Assembly: GCF_900111905.1 (NCBI RefSeq)
Contig: NZ_FOKM01000001.1
Coordinates: forward strand, 372,001 to 436,000
Length of the DNA stretch: 64,000 nt
Origin: Rhizobium sp. NFR07
GTDB taxonomy: Bacteria; Pseudomonadota; Alphaproteobacteria; Rhizobiales; Rhizobiaceae
Direction: 5' to 3'
Under the pieces are notes generated by a model that was given only the letters and a program-made list of their open reading frames with translations, was not told the DNA's origin and ran no database searches. The position numbers and the translations under genes are program-made. Positions 1 through 8,116 of the stretch are shown here, one piece after another (the first letter of the stretch is position 1; each line of letters begins with the position of its first letter).

Positions 1-287
1 AGGAATTTCAGCTCCCGAGTGGCACTCTTCCGCCAGTTATAACTGGAGAGGACAAAGAGCGGATCGGTCTCTCGCGTCGGGCGAAAGGCACCGGAAACCG
101 GGATGGGAATCCCGGATTTCGTCTCGATCGGCTGCCCGTCCGGCGAATAGAGTGTCCAGCGGTAAAGATCGCGTCCGGCGATGCGGTTGGCAGCGCGTAG
201 CGGCTCGATCACCGAGGCCGTCAGGATGAGATTGGTCTCGGGCAGGACGAGGATGTCAATGTGCTGCCCGTCATCGCCCGGTTCCAT
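1..287 (-). CDS. cdhR: GlxA/CdhR-type AraC family regulator, N-terminal part only
   Basis: The window cuts this gene, leaving about 95 N-terminal residues. They read as the DJ-1/PfpI-like domain that precedes an AraC HTH in GlxA-family regulators: a strand IDILVLPE, then a helix with SVIEPLRAANR, then YRWTLYSPDG and a later LFVLSSY strand. The ATG has a GGAG about nine bases upstream. The gene diverges from the carnitine operon beginning at 395. Family members beside such operons (CdhR, GbdR) activate carnitine or betaine catabolism, so a CdhR-like role is inferred from context. The HTH itself lies outside the window, and the symbol rests on position plus this domain. Confidence 0.7.
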   Translation of the reverse strand, partial: MEPGDDGQHIDILVLPETNLILTASVIEPLRAANRIAGRDLYRWTLYSPDGQPIETKSGIPIPVSGAFRPTRETDPLFVLSSYNWRKSATRELKF

Positions 288-394
288 TTGCAGAGTCTCC
301 CACCGCCTCCAATAATGTACAGAAGAGCGCCAAAAATGGAAAGCATCGCGATTGCTTCCGGTTCGTAATGGGCAAAACGAACAAAGGAGGGATC

Positions 395-1297
395 ATGCCG
401 CTCGAGATGAATCGCGAGGTCTTCATTACCTGCGCTGTGACGGGTGCCGGCGATACGACTGGCAAATCCAAGCATGTGCCGATCACGCCAAAGGAGATCG
501 CAGATTCGGCGATCGATGCGGCGAAGGCCGGTGCCGCGGTCGTCCACTGTCACGTCCGAAACCCGGAGACGGGAGCTGCCGCACGGAACCCGGAACTCTA
601 CAAGGAAGTTACCGACCGCATCCGCTCCGCCGATATAGACGTTGTCCTGAACCTGACTGCCGGCATGGGCGGCGATCTCGTGTTCGGCAATGTTGAGGCG
701 CCATTCCCCTATAATCCCGATGGTACCGATATGGCCGGCGCGACGGAACGCGTGGCGCATGTGGCGGAATGCCTGCCGGAAATCTGCACGCTCGACTGCG
801 GCACGATGAACTTTTCGCTCGGCGACTATGTGATGACCAACACGCCGTCGATGCTGCGCGAGATGGCGCGGCAGATGACGGCGCTTGGCGTACGGCCCGA
901 GATCGAGGCTTTCGATACCGGCCACCTGTGGTTTGCGAAACAGCTGGTGGAGGAGGGGCTGATCGAGGATCCGGTCCTGATCCAGCTCTGCATGGGCATT
1001 CCATGGGGCGCACCGGATGACCTCAATACCTTTATGGCGATGGTCACCAACGTGCCGAAGCACTGGACCTTCTCTGCCTTTTCGATCGGTCGCAACGCGC
1101 TCGCCTATCCGGCCGCCGCGGTTCTGGCAGGCGGCAATGTCCGCGTCGGGCTGGAAGACAATCTCTATGCCGGCAAGGGCATGCTCGCCACCAATGCGCA
1201 GCTCGTCGAAAAGGCGGTCGGTGTCATCGAGGGCATGGGTGCGAAGATCATCGGGCCGGAACAGGTTCGTGAAAAACTCAAGCTGAAGAAGCGGTGA
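395..1297 (+). CDS. cdhC: Beta-keto acid cleavage enzyme (DUF849), probable 3-dehydrocarnitine cleavage enzyme
   Basis: A 300-residue DUF849/BKACE protein. These zinc TIM-barrel enzymes condense a beta-keto acid with acetyl-CoA and release an acetoacetyl moiety plus a new CoA ester. For dehydrocarnitine the products would be betainyl-CoA and acetoacetate. Visible family marks are the metal-ligand strand VVHCHVRNP near residue 50, TLDCGTMNF near 140, FDTGHL near 180 and a GLEDN segment towards the end. The start at 395 follows AGGAGG; a Met 27 bases upstream lacks such a site. The stop is four bases before the carnitine dehydrogenase start, so the two are surely co-transcribed. Substrate assignment relies on that neighbour. 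Confidence 0.85.
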   Translation: MPLEMNREVFITCAVTGAGDTTGKSKHVPITPKEIADSAIDAAKAGAAVVHCHVRNPETGAAARNPELYKEVTDRIRSADIDVVLNLTAGMGGDLVFGNVEAPFPYNPDGTDMAGATERVAHVAECLPEICTLDCGTMNFSLGDYVMTNTPSMLREMARQMTALGVRPEIEAFDTGHLWFAKQLVEEGLIEDPVLIQLCMGIPWGAPDDLNTFMAMVTNVPKHWTFSAFSIGRNALAYPAAAVLAGGNVRVGLEDNLYAGKGMLATNAQLVEKAVGVIEGMGAKIIGPEQVREKLKLKKR

Positions 1298-1301
1298 TCA
1301 T

Positions 1302-2792
1302 ATGACAAGCATCACAAAAGCGGCCTGTATTGGCGGCGGCGTCATCGGTGGCGCTTGGGCCGCCCGCTTCCTGCTCGGCGGTATCGACGTATCGATGTAC
1401 GACCCGCACCCAGAGGCAAAGCGCATTGTCGGCGAAGTGCTGGCCAATGCGGAACGTGCGTATGCGATGCTGACCATGGCGCCGCTTCCCCGCAAGGGAA
1501 GGCTCACGTTCTGCAATACGGTGGAAGAGGCAGTCGCCGGCGCCGACTGGATCCAGGAAAGCGTACCGGAACGCGTCGACCTCAAGCGCAATGTGATCAC
1601 CCAGATCGATGCAGCCGCCGATCCCAAGGCGCTGATCGGTTCATCGACTTCGGGCATCATGCCGACGGATCTGCAGCGTGACATGAAACATCCCGAGCGG
1701 ATGTTCGTCGCGCATCCGTATAACCCGGTCTATCTGCTGCCGCTAGCCGAACTGGTCGGCGGGGAAAAGACGTCGGCGGAGACGCTCGAACTCGCCAAGG
1801 CGCGGCTCGCGCCGATCGGCATGAAGGGCGTGATCCTGAAGAAGGAGATCGAAGCCTTTGTCGGCGACCGTTTGCTCGAAGCCGTGTGGCGCGAGGGCCT
1901 GTGGCTGATTCATGACGACATCTGCGACACCGAAACGCTGGACGACGTGATCCGCTACTCCTTCGGCATGCGCTGGGCTCAGATGGGCATGTTCGAGACT
2001 TACCGTATTGCCGGCGGCGAGGCGGGCATGCGCCATTTTCTGGCGCAGTTCGGCCCCTGCCTCTCCTGGCCCTGGACAAAGCTGACGGATGTTGTGGATC
2101 TCGACGATGCGCTTGTCGACAAGATCGCCAGCCAGTCGGACGCGCAATCCGGCGCCCGCGGCATCCGCGATCTGGAACGCATCCGCGACGAAAACCTCGT
2201 CGGCATCATGCAGGCCTTGAAGGGCGCTGATGGTGGCAAGGGCTGGGGCTCGGGCAAGATTCTCGCCGATTTCGAGAAACATCTCTGGGCGCAAGGTGGC
2301 GGCAGCAGGCAAGCTCCGGATGTCTCCGCGCCGTTGCGTCTCGTCGATACCAAGGTCAGCGCTGCCTGGGTGGACTATAATGGCCACATGACCGAGCACC
2401 GCTACCTGCAGGTCTTCGGCGATACGTCCGATGCTCTGCTGCGGCTGATCGGCGTCGATTTTGCCTATGTCGAGGCCGGCCACAGCTACTACACGGTCGA
2501 GACCCATATCCGCCATCTCGGCGAAGCCAAGCTGGGGCAGGCTCTCTACATGACCCTGCAGGTGCTTGCGACCGACGAAAAGCGCATCCGCTATTTCACC
2601 ACCATCCACGATGCCGCAACCGGAGAGGCGCTCGCCACCGCCGAACAGCTGATGCTGCATGTGGACAGCAAAGCCGGAAAGGCGGTCTCTGCGCCAAAGG
2701 AAGTGCTGGCCAAGCTGACACCGATCGCCGAGGCGCATGCGAAACTGCCGGAGCCGGAGGGCGTCGGACGGGCAGTCGGACAGAAGCGATAA
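1302..2792 (+). CDS. lcdH: L-carnitine dehydrogenase fused to betainyl-CoA thioesterase
   Basis: A 496-residue two-domain protein. Residues 1-320 form a 3-hydroxyacyl-CoA dehydrogenase-like NAD enzyme: GGGVIGGAW dinucleotide motif at about 10, ESVPE near 87, and a C-terminal helical domain with VGDRLLEAVWREG. This part oxidises L-carnitine to 3-dehydrocarnitine. Residues 345-465 are a hotdog thioesterase with WVDYNGHM and YTVETHIRHLG, matching the betainyl-CoA thioesterase that is a separate CdhB protein in pseudomonads. The fusion is the known rhizobial form. With the upstream BKACE it covers carnitine to glycine betaine. No frameshift or missing motif was seen. Confidence 0.9.
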   Translation: MTSITKAACIGGGVIGGAWAARFLLGGIDVSMYDPHPEAKRIVGEVLANAERAYAMLTMAPLPRKGRLTFCNTVEEAVAGADWIQESVPERVDLKRNVITQIDAAADPKALIGSSTSGIMPTDLQRDMKHPERMFVAHPYNPVYLLPLAELVGGEKTSAETLELAKARLAPIGMKGVILKKEIEAFVGDRLLEAVWREGLWLIHDDICDTETLDDVIRYSFGMRWAQMGMFETYRIAGGEAGMRHFLAQFGPCLSWPWTKLTDVVDLDDALVDKIASQSDAQSGARGIRDLERIRDENLVGIMQALKGADGGKGWGSGKILADFEKHLWAQGGGSRQAPDVSAPLRLVDTKVSAAWVDYNGHMTEHRYLQVFGDTSDALLRLIGVDFAYVEAGHSYYTVETHIRHLGEAKLGQALYMTLQVLATDEKRIRYFTTIHDAATGEALATAEQLMLHVDSKAGKAVSAPKEVLAKLTPIAEAHAKLPEPEGVGRAVGQKR

Positions 2793-2872
2793 GGCCCCAA
2801 AACCCGCTAGCAGTTGAAGGACATGTCAAGCCGGCCGGCACAGCAGGAACGGGTGAAGAGGGGGGAAGGATC

Positions 2873-4033
2873 ATGAATTTCGGGCTGACCGACGAGCAGG
2901 AAATGATCGTCAATACCGTCCGCGACTTTGTCGAGACGGAGATCTATCCGCACGAAAACGAAATCGAGCGGACGGGTATCGTGCCAACGGAACTCGGTCA
3001 GGAGATCGCTCGAAAATGCCGCGAGATCGGCTTCTTTGCCTGTAATTTTCCGGAGGAAGTCGGTGGGGCCGGGCTCGACCATACCTCGTTCACGCTGGTC
3101 GAACGGGAACTCGGGCGCGGATCGATGGGGCTCACGGTCTTCTTCGGCCGCCCTTCCGGCATCCTGATGGCCTGCGAGGGTGACCAGAGGGAAAGATACC
3201 TGCTACCTGCCGTGACGGGCGAAAAATTCGACGCGCTGGCGATGACCGAGCCGGATGCAGGATCGGATGTGCGCGGCATGAAGTGTTTTGCCCGCAGACA
3301 AGGCGACGATTGGGTCGTCAACGGCACCAAGCATTTCATAAGCCACGCCAATATTGCAGATTTCGTCATCGTCTTCATCGCCACCGGCGAGGAAGACACG
3401 CCGCGCGGCAAGAAGAAGCTGATTACCTGCTTTCTCGTCGATCGAGGGACGCCGGGCTTCGAGATCCGCGAGGGATACAATTCCGTCTCTCATCGCGGCT
3501 ACAAGAATTGCATCCTGACCTTCGACGAATGCCGCTTGCCGTCCGCCCAGATCCTCGGCGAGCTGCACAGGGGCTTCGATATCGCCAATGACTGGCTTTA
3601 CGCGACCCGCATCACGGTCGCGGCCACCTCGGTCGGTCGAGCTCGGCGGGTGTTCGATTACGCCCTTTCCTACGCTGCCGAGCGAAAACAGTTCGGCAAG
3701 CCGATCGGCGCCAACCAGGGTGTCTCCTTCAAGCTCGCCGACATGATCACCGAGATTGATGCAGCCGACCTGCTGACGCTGTCCGCGGCATGGCGGCTCG
3801 ATCAGAAATTGCCGGCCAATCGGGAGATCGCATCGGCCAAGGTGTTTGCCACGGAAATGCTGGCACGGGTCACAGACGAGGCGATCCAGATCTATGGCGG
3901 CATGGGCCTGATGGACGACCTGCCGCTGGCCCGTTTCTGGCGAGATGCCCGCGTCGAGCGCATATGGGACGGCACATCCGAGATCCAGCGCCACATCATC
4001 AGCCGCGACCTGCTTCGGCCGTTGGGAGCATAA
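2873..4033 (+). CDS. Acyl-CoA dehydrogenase (CaiA-like; candidate gamma-butyrobetainyl-CoA dehydrogenase)
   Basis: A 386-residue FAD acyl-CoA dehydrogenase of normal length. MTEPDAGSD lies near residue 123, the FAD/adenine segment RKQFGKPI near 265, IQIYGGMG near 340 and GTSEIQR near 370. In most relatives the base just before GTS is Glu (YEGTS); here it is Asp (WDGTS). The start has a GGGGAAGG site. The next gene follows after two bases. Between a carnitine dehydrogenase and a CoA ligase plus CaiD-like hydratase, its likely substrate is gamma-butyrobetainyl-CoA or a related C4 betaine thioester giving crotonobetainyl-CoA. The enzyme class is firm; the substrate is inferred. Confidence 0.8.
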   Translation: MNFGLTDEQEMIVNTVRDFVETEIYPHENEIERTGIVPTELGQEIARKCREIGFFACNFPEEVGGAGLDHTSFTLVERELGRGSMGLTVFFGRPSGILMACEGDQRERYLLPAVTGEKFDALAMTEPDAGSDVRGMKCFARRQGDDWVVNGTKHFISHANIADFVIVFIATGEEDTPRGKKKLITCFLVDRGTPGFEIREGYNSVSHRGYKNCILTFDECRLPSAQILGELHRGFDIANDWLYATRITVAATSVGRARRVFDYALSYAAERKQFGKPIGANQGVSFKLADMITEIDAADLLTLSAAWRLDQKLPANREIASAKVFATEMLARVTDEAIQIYGGMGLMDDLPLARFWRDARVERIWDGTSEIQRHIISRDLLRPLGA

Positions 4034-4035
4034 GC

Positions 4036-6093
4036 ATGTTCCGTTCCCTCGACCGCCTGACACGTCCGAAGACCATTGCCGTGTTCGGCGGCAAGGAGGC
4101 GACACGTGTCGTCGAACAATGCCGGAAGATGGGGTATGAGGGCGAGATCTGGCCGGTTCATCCGACCAGGGACGATGTGCACGGCTACCGTTGTTTTCGT
4201 TCGGTCGCGGATCTGCCGGGATCTCCGGACGCCTCCTTTGTCGGCGTCAACCGGCAACTGACGATCAAGATCGTCCGCGCCCTCGCCGAACGAGATGCGG
4301 GCGGCGCGGTCTGCTATGCCTCAGGTTTTCGAGAGGCGGTTAGCGAGCTCGCAGATGGCGACGCCTTGCAGTCAGCCGTTGTCGACGCGGCCGGCGACAT
4401 GCCGATCCTCGGGCCAAACTGCTACGGCTTTATCAACATGCTGGATGGCGCTTTGATGTGGCCCGACCAGCACGGCATGCTGCGCACGAATACCGGAGTC
4501 GCCGTTCTGACGCAGAGCTCGAACATCGCCTGCAACATTTCCATGCAGCAACGCGGCCTGCCGCTTGCCTATCTGATGACGGCCGGGAACCAGGCGCAGA
4601 CGGGGCTCGCCGATCTCGCCTGCACGGTCATACAGGATATGCGGGTCACCGCTGTCGGCCTGCATGTCGAAGGCTTCGACAGTCTTGCGTCGCTGGAGCG
4701 ACTGGCCGCACTTGCGAGACAATACAGGAAGCCGGTCGTGATGCTGAAAGTCGGAAAATCCGAGGCCGCGCAGCGGGCAACGGTTTCCCATACGGCCTCG
4801 CTTGCCGGCAATGACGCGGTGTCATCGGCGATCCTGGCGCGGCTCGGCATTGCCCGCGTCGACACGTTGCCGGAGCTTCTGGAAACGCTGAAGCTGCTGC
4901 ATCTCTATGGGCCTCTTGTCAGCAACGAGATATCCTCGACGAGCTGTTCCGGCGGCGAGGCCTCGCTGATGGCGGATGCCGGCGTGAAGCGGAAGATCTC
5001 CTACCGGGAGCTACGCGACGAGCAGTTGAAGCCACTGCGCGAAACGCTGGGGCCGATGGTGACGCTTTCCAATCCGCTGGATTATCACACCTTCGTCTGG
5101 GGTAATGGCGAGAAGCAGACTGCCGCCTTTTCCGCCATGATGCAGGGCGGCTATGGGCTCAATCTCGTCGTCCTGGATTTTCCGCGGCTCGATCGCTGCG
5201 ATGCTTCCGACTGGATGACGACGGTCGATGCCGTGGTGGCCGCCCGTCAGGCGACTGGCGCCAATGCCGGCATCGTCACCAGCATGGCCGAAAACCTGCC
5301 GGAGACGGTCGCGATAAGCCTGATGCAACAGGGCGTCGTACCCTTCTATGGCATCGAGGAAGCGCTTGCGGCAACCGAGGCTGCGGCTTTTGTCGGTGCG
5401 GCATGGGCAGGACCGGAGCCCGACCCCCTGCTTGCCGTCGATGCCGGAGCAGGGGAGGCGGTCACGCTGAACGAGGAAGAGGCAAAACGCGAACTTTCCG
5501 CTTTTGGCCTGTCGGTGCCCGAGGGCCTCGTCGTGATGGAGCCGAACGAAACCGGACCGGCTGCCGAAAGACTCGGCTTCCCGGTGGCGCTGAAGGGCCG
5601 AGGCGTTGCTCACAAGACGGAGGCCGGCGCGGTGTCGCTCAATCTCAAGAGCGCTGACGAGGTGGTGGCCGCCGCCGAGCTTATGGCCGGTGTCGCGCAT
5701 GGCTATCTCATCGAAAAAATGGCTCCAGAACCGGTGGCCGAAATCATCATCGGCGCGATGCGTGATCCCATTGCCGGGCTGGTGATGACGATAGGTGCCG
5801 GCGGCATCCTGGTGGAACTGTTGGAAGATGCCGCGTTGATCACTTTACCGGCCTCGGCCGAGGACATCTCGGCGGCCATTGCCGGGTTGAAGGTAAAGAC
5901 ACTGCTCGATGGTTATCGCGGCAGGCCAAAGGGCGATGTCGCCGCGCTGGAAGTGGCGGTTGCCTCGGTCGCGGCCTATCTCGTCGCGAATGCGGCTGAT
6001 ATCGAGGAACTGGACATCAATCCGGTCATGGTTCTGCCGGAAGGCGAAGGTGCTTTAGCCGTGGACGTGCTGGTGAGACGGAGGATCGCATGA
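4036..6093 (+). CDS. NDP-forming acyl-CoA synthetase family protein, candidate carnitine/crotonobetaine CoA ligase
   Basis: A 685-residue fused acetyl-CoA synthetase (ADP-forming) type protein. The CoA-binding and ligase half spans roughly residues 1-450, with LGPNCYGFIN near 130 and the active-site histidine segment VSHTASLAG near 255. An ATP-grasp half follows, with PVALKGRGVAHKTEAG near 515 and a closing EELDINPVMV. Such enzymes form acyl-CoA from acid, CoA and NTP through a phosphohistidine. It begins two bases after the acyl-CoA dehydrogenase and overlaps the hydratase by four bases (ATGA). Here it probably activates gamma-butyrobetaine, crotonobetaine or carnitine, replacing the AMP-forming CaiC of enterobacteria. 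Substrate is inferred. Confidence 0.8.
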   Translation: MFRSLDRLTRPKTIAVFGGKEATRVVEQCRKMGYEGEIWPVHPTRDDVHGYRCFRSVADLPGSPDASFVGVNRQLTIKIVRALAERDAGGAVCYASGFREAVSELADGDALQSAVVDAAGDMPILGPNCYGFINMLDGALMWPDQHGMLRTNTGVAVLTQSSNIACNISMQQRGLPLAYLMTAGNQAQTGLADLACTVIQDMRVTAVGLHVEGFDSLASLERLAALARQYRKPVVMLKVGKSEAAQRATVSHTASLAGNDAVSSAILARLGIARVDTLPELLETLKLLHLYGPLVSNEISSTSCSGGEASLMADAGVKRKISYRELRDEQLKPLRETLGPMVTLSNPLDYHTFVWGNGEKQTAAFSAMMQGGYGLNLVVLDFPRLDRCDASDWMTTVDAVVAARQATGANAGIVTSMAENLPETVAISLMQQGVVPFYGIEEALAATEAAAFVGAAWAGPEPDPLLAVDAGAGEAVTLNEEEAKRELSAFGLSVPEGLVVMEPNETGPAAERLGFPVALKGRGVAHKTEAGAVSLNLKSADEVVAAAELMAGVAHGYLIEKMAPEPVAEIIIGAMRDPIAGLVMTIGAGGILVELLEDAALITLPASAEDISAAIAGLKVKTLLDGYRGRPKGDVAALEVAVASVAAYLVANAADIEELDINPVMVLPEGEGALAVDVLVRRRIA

Positions 6094-6875
6094 GCGACGA
6101 ACGGATCAGGACCCGACGAGAGGGCGGCATTCTGGAAGTCACGATCGACCGGCCCAAGGCCAATGCGATCGATCTCGTCACCTCGCGGATCATGGGCGAG
6201 ATCTTTGCCGATTTTCGCGACGACGAGACGCTGAGGGTGGCGATCATCACCGGGGCCGGCGAGAAATTCTTCTGCCCCGGCTGGGACCTGAAGGCGGCGG
6301 CGGCCGGCGATGCGGTGGATGGCGACTATGGCGTCGGCGGTTTCGGCGGGATGCAGGAACTGCGTGACCTGAACAAGCCGGTCATCGCCGCCGTCAACGG
6401 CATATGCTGCGGCGGCGGGCTGGAGATCGCGCTATCGACGGATCTCATCCTGGCGGCCGAGCATGCGACATTCGCACTGCCCGAAATCCGCTCCGGCACG
6501 GTGGCGGACGCGGCGTCGATCAAGCTGCCGAAGCGCATTCCCTACCATATCGCCATGGACATGCTGCTGACCGGCCGGTGGCTCGACGTGCAGGAAGCGC
6601 ATCGCTGGGGCTTCGTCAATGAGATCCTGGCAGCCGACAAATTGATGGACCGGGCCTGGGAACTGGCGCGCCTGCTCGAAAGCGGCCCCCCGCTCGTCTA
6701 CGCGGCGATCAAGGAAGTGGTGCGGGCTGCAGAAGGCGAGACCTTCCAGACGACGATGAACAAGATCACCCGACGGCAGCTCAAGACGGTCGACATTCTC
6801 TATTCCAGTGAGGACCAGCTGGAAGGCGCGCGCGCTTTTGCCGAAAAGCGCGATCCGGTGTGGAAAGGCAAATAG
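6090..6875 (+). CDS. caiD: Enoyl-CoA hydratase/isomerase family, carnitinyl-CoA dehydratase-like
   Basis: A 261-residue crotonase-fold protein. The oxyanion-hole strand FFCPGWDLKAA lies near residue 60, the second segment NGICCGGGLEIALSTDLILA near 105, LPEIRSGTVAD follows, and the C-terminal helices end in AFAEKRDPVWKGK. The GWDLKA and CCGGGLE segments resemble CaiD, which interconverts crotonobetainyl-CoA and L-carnitinyl-CoA. It starts inside the stop of the CoA ligase (ATGA) and is the last gene of the carnitine operon. Together with the fused thioesterase it would deliver free L-carnitine to the dehydrogenase. A general short-chain enoyl-CoA hydratase is the alternative. Confidence 0.78.
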   Translation: MSDERIRTRREGGILEVTIDRPKANAIDLVTSRIMGEIFADFRDDETLRVAIITGAGEKFFCPGWDLKAAAAGDAVDGDYGVGGFGGMQELRDLNKPVIAAVNGICCGGGLEIALSTDLILAAEHATFALPEIRSGTVADAASIKLPKRIPYHIAMDMLLTGRWLDVQEAHRWGFVNEILAADKLMDRAWELARLLESGPPLVYAAIKEVVRAAEGETFQTTMNKITRRQLKTVDILYSSEDQLEGARAFAEKRDPVWKGK

Positions 6876-6884
6876 GCCGTCGCG

Positions 6885-7121
6885 TCAAGCCGCGATATCG
6901 GCGATCTCGCCGGATTGCCAGATGACTTTGGGGTCGGACATGTCGCCGCTTTCCATATCCACCTGAACGGAATAGGCAGCGACGCCGACGAAACGGTCTG
7001 CCATGGCGCGGGCGATTTTCTCCGCCGACGCAGCGCTGGATGCGGCGCGCATTTTGCCCGGAGCGATATTGCCCCGGACCTTCTTGAACGGGAGGACGAT
7101 GAATTTTTCGGCTCGGGACAT
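6885..7121 (-). CDS. Small conserved-looking hypothetical protein, 78 aa
   Basis: The reading frame opens with a strong AAGGAG site seven bases before ATG, which supports real translation. The product has a basic N-terminus (SRAEKFIVLPFKKVRG), a middle rich in Ala (ASSAASAEKIARAMADRF) and a strand-rich end (GVAAYSVQVDMESGD). No signal peptide, transmembrane helix or known domain was recognised. It is convergent with the carnitine operon, ending ten bases after caiD's stop, and diverges from the acetyltransferase at 7243. Function unknown. Confidence 0.6.
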   Translation of the reverse strand: MSRAEKFIVLPFKKVRGNIAPGKMRAASSAASAEKIARAMADRFVGVAAYSVQVDMESGDMSDPKVIWQSGEIADIAA

Positions 7122-7242
7122 GATGTCTCCTTCTGTTGGCGCACTTTGTCCGCTGCCGGATCGAAGTCAATGGAAGACACGCCGGAATTCCTGAGATAAC
7201 TGGATTTTCAACTATCTCGCGCCACTATTTCTATAAGGGGTC

Positions 7243-7716
7243 ATGAACTTGGATATCCGGCTTTTCGAACCTGAAGACGCCGAGGAGCTCGCACCTCTGC
7301 TCGAAGAGATGCAGGCTTATTACAGCGTCTTCTGCCCGCCACGCGACGCCATCATAGATACGCTGCGAAGCTTGCCACAGGGCGCTGAGATCCTCGTCGC
7401 CCGGCTGGATGATCGCATCGCCGGCTTCGCGGGTTTCGGTGCGAACTACGCCGGGCCCGGGTTGAAGCCGGGTTTATTCCTGAAGGATCTTTACGTCACG
7501 AAATCCCAGCGCGGCAAAAGCATTGGTAAGGCGCTGATGACGAAGATTGCGGCCATCGCAGTGGAGCAGGGCTTCACCCGTATCGACTGGACTGCATCGC
7601 GCAGCGACGAAAAGCTGATCCGCTTCTACGGTACGCTCGGCGCGTCCTTGAAGGAGGATCGGGTGTTTTTCCGGCTCGACGGCGAGGGGCTGAAGGAACT
7701 GGCGCGCGCGAAATAA
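7243..7716 (+). CDS. GNAT family N-acetyltransferase
   Basis: A 157-residue single-domain GNAT protein. The acetyl-CoA pyrophosphate loop is SQRGKSIGKALM near residue 88, preceded by the beta-4 strand LFLKDLYV and followed by the C-terminal WTASRSDEKLIRFYGTLGA segment, where the Tyr that often acts as general acid sits. An AAGGGG site precedes the ATG. It is monocistronic and lies between unrelated genes, so the acceptor substrate (small amine, peptide or antibiotic) cannot be told from sequence. Confidence 0.85.
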   Translation: MNLDIRLFEPEDAEELAPLLEEMQAYYSVFCPPRDAIIDTLRSLPQGAEILVARLDDRIAGFAGFGANYAGPGLKPGLFLKDLYVTKSQRGKSIGKALMTKIAAIAVEQGFTRIDWTASRSDEKLIRFYGTLGASLKEDRVFFRLDGEGLKELARAK

Positions 7717-7719
7717 TCG

Positions 7720-8112
7720 CTACTTATGCCCCTCATATTGCGGCAGGCCATCGGTGATGTCGTGCCACGGCGCCTTGGAGCCTACAAATATGTGGTGGGT
7801 GGGACGGATCGTCGGCGGATCGACCAGGGTTCCCATCGCCACATGAACCCAGGCTGCTTCGCGCACCAGGGAATACAGAAGCGACCCGCAAGCACGGCAA
7901 TGGGCGTTGTGATTGTCCGCGCTGCCATAGACCATAAGATCACCAGCACCCTTCGTCACCGCCAATTTCTCCCGCGGGATACCGGCAAAGGGCTTGAAGG
8001 CCGAGCCGGTGGCGCGGCGGCAGCCGGAGCAGTGGCAATTGGCAGCATAGACGAAGGCGTCCTCGACCGCATATTCGATTGATCCGCAATAGCACTTACC
8101 CGATAGTCTCAT
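7720..8112 (-). CDS. GFA (Gfa-like) zinc-binding family protein
   Basis: A 130-residue protein with the full set of zinc cysteines of the GFA fold: CYCGS at residue 7, CHCSGCRR near 28 and HCRACGSLLY near 75. Members are often annotated as glutathione-dependent formaldehyde-activating enzyme, but most have no proven activity. It is four bases downstream of the Rieske oxygenase on the same strand, so the two are probably co-transcribed. Oxygenase demethylation of betaine releases formaldehyde, so a link to formaldehyde handling is tempting, but it is only inference. Confidence 0.82.
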   Translation of the reverse strand: MRLSGKCYCGSIEYAVEDAFVYAANCHCSGCRRATGSAFKPFAGIPREKLAVTKGAGDLMVYGSADNHNAHCRACGSLLYSLVREAAWVHVAMGTLVDPPTIRPTHHIFVGSKAPWHDITDGLPQYEGHK

Positions 8113-8116
8113 CGCA

